A stretch of 29,818 nucleotides of DNA from Bremia lactucae (lineage: Eukaryota; Oomycota; Peronosporomycetes; Peronosporales; Peronosporaceae), in assembly GCF_004359215.1 (NCBI RefSeq), contig NC_090619.1, positions 3,415,472 through 3,445,289 of the forward strand. The letters run 5' to 3'. Both the position numbers and the translations under genes were made by a program. The notes under the pieces were generated by a model. That model was not told the origin of the DNA, did no database searches, and saw nothing but the letters and a program-made list of their open reading frames with translations. This document shows positions 1 through 6,625 of this stretch, in pieces. Within the stretch, counting starts at the first letter, position 1, and each line of letters opens with the position of its first letter.

Positions 1-161
1 GTTGAATGGAGGGCATCTCTGTCTAAGTTGGACAGCAATGCCAGGATTGCATCGTTTCCTACGGTCGAACTCATTCCTTCAACCGCACTCCTTTCTATAT
101 CACTTAGAAAGGAGTAGCTTTCAGGGGAAACGTGATGCGTATTCCCACTATCATCTAACAT
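1..161 (-). CDS. Retroelement gag N-terminus (partial)
   Basis: An open frame on the minus strand starts at an ATG at 161 and runs off the left edge of the window (53 codons visible, no stop). The peptide begins MLDDSGNTHH and is acidic and serine-rich. I do not recognise a named domain. It is called gag from position: it starts about 50 nt inside a primer-binding-site-like sequence that itself abuts an LTR end, the normal order LTR - PBS - gag. A perfect 10-bp hairpin (88-97 with 105-114) lies inside it. The plus strand also has a short open frame here (1 to about 111), which I take as the shadow. Copia versus gypsy type cannot be decided from so little. Confidence 0.5.
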   Translation of the reverse strand, partial: MLDDSGNTHHVSPESYSFLSDIERSAVEGMSSTVGNDAILALLSNLDRDALHS

Positions 162-207
162 GTCCACGTTAGATGTGGGAAATGTGGTCCTTGGACGGAC
201 TACAAAG

Positions 208-215
208 TGCTACCA
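208..215 (-). other. Primer-binding site candidate
   Basis: Read on the minus strand, the LTR end ...CCCCGTTACA is followed by two bases and then TGGTAGCA. TGG is the complement of the universal tRNA CCA tail, and TGGTAGCA matches the complement of the 3' end of eukaryotic initiator methionine tRNA (…TGCTACCA). Only 8 nt match; the following bases (CTTTG) diverge. This sets the orientation of the left element: its internal region extends leftwards out of the window. Confidence 0.45.
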
Positions 216-217
216 GG

Positions 218-669
218 TGTAACGGGGCACTATGACTTGTACTGCTTCAGTACAAGTCCACTTCGCACTGCTTCAGTTGCGAGTGGTGCCCTACGTTAAT
301 TTACGCACGCTGTAAGTGCAGAGGAAGACTTCTCTTAAGGTAGTTAGCTTAAGAGGGTAAAATGAAAACTGTATTAAATACAATTAAGTGTCTCTTGTTC
401 TATCTTTGTAAATGCTAACTTAATTATAATCTGATACTAATCATGTAAATGAATTCTTATCTCTATCTTATCTGTAACTCTCTTTGATTACTCCTACGGC
501 TGATTAGTCTGCGGAATAAATAGGTATAATGGTCTATACCTATTTATGGATAAGAATTCTGAATATTACTATATAAAGTAATATCCTCCAAATATTTTGT
601 ACCTTTTAAATAATATATTAATTAACAACAATTAAGTGTTAATTTCATGAAACGATACACCCCGTTACA
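218..669 (-). mobile_element. 5' LTR of minus-strand retrotransposon
   Basis: A 452-bp segment is bounded by perfect 10-bp inverted ends, TGTAACGGGG at 218-227 and CCCCGTTACA at 660-669, with canonical TG...CA termini. The five bases on either side (ccagg and gcagc) do not match, so it is not a simple solo LTR with a target duplication; the other LTR probably lies outside the window. The LTR is rich in perfect hairpins: 235-257, 258-286 (imperfect), 332-355, 518-545 and 563-584. GGGCAC at 225-230 pairs with GTGCCC at 286-291 to enclose the first two. The centre is AT-rich. The LTR ends only 29 bp past the stop codon of the methyltransferase gene, so that gene probably uses LTR sequence for its 3' UTR and polyadenylation. 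Confidence 0.75.
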
Positions 670-698
670 GCAGCATCTATCGAATAGAGAGACCCCTA

Positions 699-2201
699 TT
701 ACCTGTGTGATTGCGAACGAAGGATTAACGTAAGTCCATCCCATAACGGCGTAAGTACCTGAATTGTACGCGGATCTTCGCAGACATGAGCGTTAAACTC
801 TGCCATGCGCCGGGCAATTCGCTCCTTGTTCACAGCTAATCCACTAGCGTAGGCTGCAACGCGACCTCGAAACAAGGTATTGTCGAAGACAAGCAAACCC
901 GACGGGTGCAGCAGACTGCGCTGCATAATAGTGTCGTAGTAGGTGCGGTACTGGCGCTTGTTAGCGTCAATGAAAATAAAATCGAAGTGCTGGTGTTGAG
1001 GTATGGAATTTAAGTATACGACGCCGTCCTGGGCCACTGTCGTAATTTGATTTGCGTGCGAGCTCTGGTCAAAGTATTTTTGTGCAAATTCTAATGCATT
1101 TTTGTCGATATCACAAGTTGTAAGTGATCCGCCCGGGGCCAATCCATTTGCAAGACATAACGCTGAGTAACCTGTAAAGCAGCCAATTTCCAGTACGCGA
1201 ACAGCCCGAGTGGTTTGAACGAGAAAGGAAAGAAATTTTCCTTGCATCACATCAATGAGTTGCTCCGCCTTGAACCAGGTTTGTTCGGTTACCATCCGTA
1301 AATTCTCGAGCAATGCATCGTCTTTTAGGGCGCTGCTTTGATTGCAGACGTAAGTGCTTTGAAATTCAGTGTTTTTAAGGGTCTTGTTTAACTTCCGTGA
1401 GATAAAGAATTGTCGCGAGGGTAGACGATTTAAAAGTGAGCCACGAATTAAGCACGCGCTTGGATTTGGTGACATCCATTGGCTATTCTGCTGCCAACGA
1501 TACTGCTTGTATTCTTTTGCTGGCGTGACAGGTACTTTCATGAATTTGATCTGCTGGGCTTTATTAAAATTTCGCATAACATTGTCTGCCCCTTGTGCGT
1601 ATTGCAAGCTAATCGGGTAGCTGATTGACTCACTGCGTAAAAAGCGCTTAAACTTCATAACTCTTAAATATTTGGCAACACATTGCTGACAAAAGACAAC
1701 ATTTTTGCTTAACACAATTAATATTTCAATACCAAATGAGTACCCACGCACCTGCGCGAACTCATGATCGTCAAAGCTTCGTACATCGAGCGCAAGGGTT
1801 GTTGAGTCGTTTGTGTCGTCCCTCCTTCTATCCCTATGGGGCAATTTCTCGGGTGATGGAACTCCTGCCTCTTTCAGGTTACATTTGCTATGATCAAGAC
1901 CCGCTCTTAATGTAGAGTAGGTTCGCAAGCCTGATTCTCTCTCGCTCAGTTTTGACCTTAGATACTCGCAGCATGAATTACTGCACCTATAATTTGGTAG
2001 CGCTATTACCATCGAAGGGAGCGCAAACTGTCCGCAAACCATTTTTGAGACGTGCATCTGAATTCGCCTCTTAATTAGCCCTCTATGTGGCTTCGGCAGC
2101 TCATTTTTATCGAATACAAAGAAATCGCATACGCTAAGAAACAAGCGAGTACCAATACCTTTGTTGCCGTGTAAGCGCCAGCGCCAACGATGCACGTGCA
2201 T
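699..2201 (-). CDS. O-methyltransferase (family 3) fused behind decayed TrhO-like region
   Basis: The frame is open for 500 codons from the first ATG (2201); an in-frame GTG lies further upstream at 2300. The C-terminal part, about residues 285-500, is a complete cation-dependent SAM O-methyltransferase of the CCoAOMT/COMT/TrmR family. It has SAM motif I VLEIGCFTGYSALCLA (336-351), CDID (363-366), the metal-site strand FIFIDANK (408-415) and FDNTLFRG (439-446). The first ~285 residues align piecewise with the intact TrhO-like protein next door: DKNELPK (31-37), ALDVRSFDDHEFA in the rhodanese region, and the C-terminal motif SQWMSPNPSA (240-249). The catalytic-cysteine segment and the zinc cysteines are missing. 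The visible facts are an intact methyltransferase and a broken TrhO copy in one frame. Whether they are translated together, or the methyltransferase starts internally, is unknown. By family the substrate could be a small catechol or, as for bacterial TrmR, 5-hydroxyuridine in tRNA. Confidence 0.72.
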   Translation of the reverse strand: MHVHRWRWRLHGNKGIGTRLFLSVCDFFVFDKNELPKPHRGLIKRRIQMHVSKMVCGQFALPSMVIALPNYRCSNSCCEYLRSKLSERESGLRTYSTLRAGLDHSKCNLKEAGVPSPEKLPHRDRRRDDTNDSTTLALDVRSFDDHEFAQVRGYSFGIEILIVLSKNVVFCQQCVAKYLRVMKFKRFLRSESISYPISLQYAQGADNVMRNFNKAQQIKFMKVPVTPAKEYKQYRWQQNSQWMSPNPSACLIRGSLLNRLPSRQFFISRKLNKTLKNTEFQSTYVCNQSSALKDDALLENLRMVTEQTWFKAEQLIDVMQGKFLSFLVQTTRAVRVLEIGCFTGYSALCLANGLAPGGSLTTCDIDKNALEFAQKYFDQSSHANQITTVAQDGVVYLNSIPQHQHFDFIFIDANKRQYRTYYDTIMQRSLLHPSGLLVFDNTLFRGRVAAYASGLAVNKERIARRMAEFNAHVCEDPRTIQVLTPLWDGLTLILRSQSHR

Positions 2202-2254
2202 TTTTAAGTGCTTAATGATAGCACCATTTTTTTGAAATTTTGATTGGTAGTGGG

Positions 2255-3568
2255 ATGCTTGGCATATGCCGATCAGTGCGATTCGTACCGCATCCCCCAC
2301 GCTTATTAATGCTTGGCGAACCAGCTTTTCTACCTCTTAGCTCATTGAGTTTGAGTCAATCGATTAATGCGCAAGATGGCACAGAGAAATATAGCTGTCA
2401 GTACATTAGTTTGTACAAGTACACGCCACTAGACAAAAACAATTTGCCCAAGCTTCGAAGTGAAATTCATAAGCAGTGGCAAACTTTGAATATTACTGGG
2501 CGCGTCTATATTGCAGAGGAAGGCATTAATGGCCAGATTTTGGTGCCAGAGCCTGCAATAAACGCTTTCAAGTGCTCGTTTCCGCGACTGCTTAAGAATG
2601 CCAACCTCTTTCATGGTCAAGTCAAAGATACTAGCCAGATAGAATTGGGTAAATCGATATCAGCTATGCCATTCAACAAGCTACATATTCGTATTCGTGA
2701 CCAAATTTTGTACGACGGATTTCAAAGAGGCGGATTCAACCTCCAAGAGTCAGGTAATTCACTGCTGCCCGAGCAGTGGCATCAAAGGCTAAAGAGAAGA
2801 AACGAAGCTAACGACTCGGATACGCTTGTTCTCGATGTACGAAACTTTTACGAGCATGAGATCGGACGCTTTGATGGGGCAACGAGAATCATGGTTGATA
2901 CTTATAAAAGCACATTTGATGCAGTGGATGAGATAATTGAAAAGCACGAAAAAGAGCACGATGGACAGAAGCCGAAAGAAGTCATGATGTATTGTACTGG
3001 AGGTATTCGCTGTGAGAAGGTTGGTGCGTACTTGACTCAGTACAAAGGTATCTCGAATATTCAAAAGCTCCACGGCGGCATCATCAATTACATGCAATTT
3101 TTGAACGAGCAACGCCATGCCCATCATCAGTCCGATCATGGTGTACAGAAATTTTCTTTGTTTAAAGGCAAAAATTTTGTGTTTGACCAGCGATGCGTGG
3201 ACAGATTTTCAGAGTCGGAAAAGGTGACGGATGACATTCTTGGGAAATGCTTTCAGTGCGGCGAGCCGTGCAACCATCACACAAACTGCAGCAATGTTAT
3301 GTGCCACGGCTTGGTTTTGCAATGCTCGAAATGTGCAGTGGCTATGCTAGGAGCATGCGGTGAAAGCTGTAAGCACGAAGTTCTCAAGATGAGATCCATG
3401 ACTATCGAAGAGCAACGTAGCTACAGGAAGGTGAATGCCCTTAAGTGGAAGCCCAAAAATCCAAATTCTGCTTCTGTAAAATTTATAAAAATTCGACCAG
3501 CTTCTCCTGAGCTTCTGCAGAAAAGTGAGATGTTAGATGTTAGATCACTCGGTCCGGCAAAAAAGTGA
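2255..3568 (+). CDS. trhO: TrhO/UPF0176-like tRNA uridine-34 hydroxylase (rhodanese family)
   Basis: This is a single-exon gene of 437 aa from the first ATG (2255); ATG 2324-region alternatives are absent except one at 2309. It shows the full TrhO layout. There is an N-terminal acylphosphatase-like domain with the family hallmark GRVYIAEEGINGQ (about residues 82-95). A rhodanese domain follows at about 168-285, with the active-site loop CTGGIRCEK (catalytic Cys247). The C-terminal cysteine-rich Rhodanese_C region spans about 332-372 (CFQCGEPC ... CSKC ... CGESC). In bacteria TrhO uses O2 to convert tRNA U34 to 5-hydroxyuridine; the animal relative is TSTD2. The first ~40 residues are basic, hydroxylated and non-conserved (MLGICRSVRFVPHPPRLL), compatible with a mitochondrial presequence, which is inference. 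It lies head to head with the methyltransferase ORF (ATGs 53 bp apart). Tail to tail with the next gene, it has AATAAA at 3579 and 3608. Confidence 0.9.
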   Translation: MLGICRSVRFVPHPPRLLMLGEPAFLPLSSLSLSQSINAQDGTEKYSCQYISLYKYTPLDKNNLPKLRSEIHKQWQTLNITGRVYIAEEGINGQILVPEPAINAFKCSFPRLLKNANLFHGQVKDTSQIELGKSISAMPFNKLHIRIRDQILYDGFQRGGFNLQESGNSLLPEQWHQRLKRRNEANDSDTLVLDVRNFYEHEIGRFDGATRIMVDTYKSTFDAVDEIIEKHEKEHDGQKPKEVMMYCTGGIRCEKVGAYLTQYKGISNIQKLHGGIINYMQFLNEQRHAHHQSDHGVQKFSLFKGKNFVFDQRCVDRFSESEKVTDDILGKCFQCGEPCNHHTNCSNVMCHGLVLQCSKCAVAMLGACGESCKHEVLKMRSMTIEEQRSYRKVNALKWKPKNPNSASVKFIKIRPASPELLQKSEMLDVRSLGPAKK

Positions 3569-3659
3569 TAGATGATGCAATAAAATCTAAAAAACGCGTG
3601 TGTATTCAATAAAGCCCTAGAAATTTGCGTCTCACAATGGTAAAACAAAATTCCTTCGT
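3569..3659. terminator. Shared 3' region with poly(A) signals
   Basis: This 91-bp gap lies between the convergent TrhO-like and Trf4-like stop codons. On the plus strand AATAAA occurs at 3579-3584 and 3608-3613, either of which could serve the TrhO-like transcript. No AATAAA is visible on the minus strand within the gap, so the Trf4 transcript may end inside its neighbour's 3' UTR. Confidence 0.5.
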
Positions 3660-5129
3660 TTAGTATGCTCGATTCGAGCGTCCCCGCCAACGCTTATATG
3701 GTGGCACGTTCGTACTCTCGTGTTCGATGCTTTTCGCTGCAGCAATCGATCGTTTCTTGCTTGCCTCCTCGTCACGACGCAGCTCGTACTGATTTCGGAT
3801 CTCTGCAGTCTTAATTGGATCGTGATGCAGAATTTCATACCCGAAAGTTGCAGGCGGATCTCTTTGCATCAAATTACTATCTGCCTGAATAATGGTGCCC
3901 AAAATGCTCCCAGGCAACGACTTGAATCGTCCATGACGATATATTTCATTCTGCAGTACTTGTCGAGCATAGTCAAACGATCGCTTAACTATCCGCATCT
4001 CGTACGAGTTTTTGCCGATGTCAAGGCTCGGTTCATTTGGATTTTCCATCGCAATAAGAAACGGTTTTCCATCGTCATACCAGTGGCGCCCTTCCTTGTT
4101 AAAATAGGAGCCTCCGTTACGTACTGAGATTGCAAGCTCCGAGTAATTAAAGTCGCGTCCATATAGAGTTAAAAACCCTATGAGTAGGTAACCCAAGTTG
4201 TTAAATTTCGGGTCATCGTGATTAGAGCCCAACACGCGTCCATGATGCTGTAAAAAGCTCACTACCATCATCTGCAGCAGAAATGATCCTACTCCGCCCG
4301 TGTACGTCTCATTGAGTCCTCGTTGTGCCATAAAGTACTTAAGCACAAGCGTCAGTGGCCGAAAGGATGGGTACACTCGCATAAAGTGCTTCACCAGGTC
4401 TCCAGTAGCCAAGCCTCCCGCAATATTGAATGACACATCCACGTGAATACCACTCACCTTATGCACCATTTTGACAATGGGAATTCTCGCTTTGTCAATC
4501 ACTTCTAAATAGCTCACGAGATCTTTTTCCTCCAAACACTGTGCAAGTTTATAAAGCGGCTCCTTACCGTCTGGTACGCCAAAAAGCACCATGTCAATGT
4601 CGCTTTGGGGCAAGAACATTTGCGTATAATGCGAACCAAAAGTCTCGATAGTGGCTTCGGGCCACAAACTTTTCACAATTTCACGCATTTCCTCAACCAT
4701 CTGCACTCTACTGCTCAACTCTTTTTCAGTGGGGCTAACGAAGGTCACAAAGTCCATTATTTCTTCGTGAAGACACTCGTAAATATTTCTTTTTACGTAA
4801 CCTGCGCGCTGTCTCATCCACGGTCGTGACTCTAGCTGTAGCACACGCTTTGAATTTTCTGTCAGCTCATCCGTTTTATTTAGGGCATTTATTTGTTCCT
4901 CGCTCGCGATGAGCTCGATAAATCCATTGGTCTCCTTGTCTTGGTCGGGATCGTTGACGCCTCGGGCCTGGCGCTTTTTTTCTTCTCTAGCAAGCTTTAC
5001 AGCATGCTTAACCTTTCCTTTAGCCTTATTCTTCTTTTTTATCGTCTTGGGCTTGGCTGTCACCTTCTTGCCCTCAACATGCACATCGCGGGTGCCCTTG
5101 GCCTTACGACCCGCTTTACCACGCGCCAT
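3660..5129 (-). CDS. TRF4: Trf4/5-type non-canonical poly(A) polymerase
   Basis: A single-exon gene of 489 aa starting at ATG 5129 (MARGKAGRKAKG). The frame is open further upstream to an ATG at 5264, but that stretch is not conserved-looking. The first ~60 residues are lysine/arginine-rich, fitting nuclear or nucleolar targeting. The nucleotidyltransferase core has the glycine-serine motif GSHYTQMFLPQSDIDMVL, with the two metal aspartates in SDID (about 176-179) and the third in HVDVSFN (about Asp231). The central/PAP-associated domain follows, including NNLGYLLIGFLTLYGRDF and ISVRNGG. The tail is basic (RWRGRSNR). By family it adds short oligo(A) tails to aberrant nuclear RNAs for exosome decay (TRAMP complex), and may also act like the TENT4 mRNA tailing enzymes. 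It is divergent from the Tra2-like gene, with 225 bp between the ATGs. Polymerase beta was considered and rejected on the domain order. Confidence 0.92.
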   Translation of the reverse strand: MARGKAGRKAKGTRDVHVEGKKVTAKPKTIKKKNKAKGKVKHAVKLAREEKKRQARGVNDPDQDKETNGFIELIASEEQINALNKTDELTENSKRVLQLESRPWMRQRAGYVKRNIYECLHEEIMDFVTFVSPTEKELSSRVQMVEEMREIVKSLWPEATIETFGSHYTQMFLPQSDIDMVLFGVPDGKEPLYKLAQCLEEKDLVSYLEVIDKARIPIVKMVHKVSGIHVDVSFNIAGGLATGDLVKHFMRVYPSFRPLTLVLKYFMAQRGLNETYTGGVGSFLLQMMVVSFLQHHGRVLGSNHDDPKFNNLGYLLIGFLTLYGRDFNYSELAISVRNGGSYFNKEGRHWYDDGKPFLIAMENPNEPSLDIGKNSYEMRIVKRSFDYARQVLQNEIYRHGRFKSLPGSILGTIIQADSNLMQRDPPATFGYEILHHDPIKTAEIRNQYELRRDEEASKKRSIAAAKSIEHESTNVPPYKRWRGRSNRAY

Positions 5130-5354
5130 AAAAAATGACCAATAAACTTTGGTGATCAGACCCTGTTTTAAACAACTTGCCACACACATATCGATACGAC
5201 GAAATACCGACGTCTGTTTTCTGCATAAGTCCAGACTCACGGGGAAAGTTTCACTTGCTTTCATTATGATTTTGCTGCACCCGCTTGAAACCACTTGGTT
5301 ATTTCATCGACGACGGATTACCAAAGATTTCACGTTAAGGAAAAGTCTGCTGTA
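5130..5354. promoter_or_regulatory. Divergent promoter region Trf4 / Tra2
   Basis: This 225-bp region lies between two divergent ATGs and must hold both promoters. Around 5254-5274 it has a CTTTCATTATGATTTT stretch that partly resembles the oomycete initiator plus flanking promoter region. No TATA box is obvious. Assignment to either gene is inference. Confidence 0.35.
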
Positions 5355-6230
5355 ATGTCGGATCGGGACTCGCCTTTGCCGCGCCGCAGTCGCTCGCCGT
5401 CTGTAAGAGCTGAAGACAATGAGGAGAAAAAGAGCGTATCTGAAAGCTTTGACAAGGATGAACCGCGTCGCAGTCGCAGTCGCTCGCCCACTGCTAGGGC
5501 ACCGGCTGTCAGCGTGGAAGTGAATAATCCAGGCAACAACTTGTATGTGGCCAACTTGTCCGCGCGCACGGGACAGCAGGAGCTGGAGGAACTTTTTTCT
5601 AAATTTGGGCGCGTGGAAAAGTGCGAAGTGATCGTGGATCCTGTGACGAGAGAGTCAAGGTGTGTGTGTTTAAAGTGATTATAAACGCTAGTATTTAGGT
5701 CTGAGGGCTACGGCTTTACTTTTAGGGGCTTCGGATTCGTGACGTATGAGGATGTCCGCGATGCTGAAGATGCTGTCAAGGAGTTAAATAAGTGCGTAAA
5801 TTAATGCACATGCAGCTTGGAGGGTGTGAGATCTTACGTGTAATGACTGTCCGCAGCCAAGATATCCAGGGACGTAAAATTCGAGTGGAACACGCGAAAC
5901 GGAAGCGTGGACATGAAAAGACTCCTGGACAGTGTAAGTAGAAATGAAAGTTAAGTGTATCTATGCCTAATTCTACGTCAACCACTCATGACAGACCTTG
6001 GCCCGAGACTTGCTAGCGCAAAGTATGGCGGTCGCAACAATAGGGACCGAGGTCGAGACCAAGGGCGACGGAGCCGCAGCCGAGACCGCGGCGGTTTTTC
6101 GCGTCGAAATGATGATAGAGACCGAGGACGTCACGACGATCGTGACCGAGGACGTGGCCGCTATGATGATCGCGACCGTGGCCGCGGAGGCTTCGACCGC
6201 GATATGCACGATGACCGTCGCCGCCGCTAG
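5355..6230 (+). CDS. TRA2: Transformer-2-like SR splicing factor
   Basis: Four exons: 5355-5659, 5726-5791, 5857-5933 and 5995-6230. The introns are 66, 65 and 61 nt, all GT-AG, and the phases join perfectly to give 227 aa. Residues 1-50 form an RS-rich head (RRSRSPS, RRSRSRSP). An RRM spans about 62-137, with RNP2 LYVANL and RNP1 RGFGFVTY; RNP1 is rebuilt exactly across intron 1. The linker KRGHEKTPGQYLGPR matches the Tra2-specific linker after the RRM. The tail (about 160-227) is a repetitive RD/RG/DR region. Tra2 proteins bind GA-rich exonic enhancers and promote exon inclusion. The tail is encoded by an internally repetitive GC-rich stretch that creates long spurious frames on both strands. 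A generic SR or RNPS1-like protein is the alternative; the linker favours Tra2. Confidence 0.9.
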
Positions 6231-6625
6231 CTGAATTGCGCCCTGCTTGTTGGTGCACGTGACTTTCCTTTGCCATCTCACGCTCGGATTAGTGCACAAT
6301 TATGCTCAGTCGTCATTCACCTGTGGCCCTATTTGAGTCGTCAGCGTCCGTCTTTCGGCTTTCAGCTCCTTCCAGCAGCTTGTTTTTAATTCAACTAAAT
6401 AAATTCCAGCTCGTCCGTTATCCGTCGGACGCTTCATACGACTCCAGTTGCATTCAACGGCACGTCGAAGCCATCGGCCTCGCAATCTCGTGACCAAGCG
6501 GCGGATCGTTCACGAGCAATTACTGCCCTTATATATTAAACGCTGCATCTTCAGCATTCTCAGCCACAGCAAACTCAAATGGCCACAATCTGTATGCTTT
6601 ATCTTTCTCGACCGCGAGCCCTGCA
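6231..6625. other. Convergent intergenic region
   Basis: This 395-bp gap lies between the Tra2-like and PIG-B stop codons. It contains an AATAAA near 6397 on the plus strand that could end the Tra2 transcript. Several short open frames overlap each other on both strands without recognisable content. I see no gene, RNA or repeat here. Confidence 0.5.

Noticed and set aside
1..111. Plus-strand open frame at the left edge
   Set aside because: The minus strand has an ATG just inside a PBS-like site and LTR end, which is the better explanation; the plus frame looks like its shadow.
218..669. Left LTR as a solo LTR
   Set aside because: The flanking 5-mers do not match as a target duplication, and PBS/gag-like sequence follows it on the left.
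1369..1620. 83-codon plus-strand ORF inside the methyltransferase gene
   Set aside because: It is antisense to the decayed TrhO-like part of the longer ORF and has no recognisable content.
5973..6299. Open frames on both strands over the Tra2 tail
   Set aside because: They are shadows of the repetitive RD/RG-coding stretch; they contain only Ala/Val/Thr-rich low-complexity sequence.
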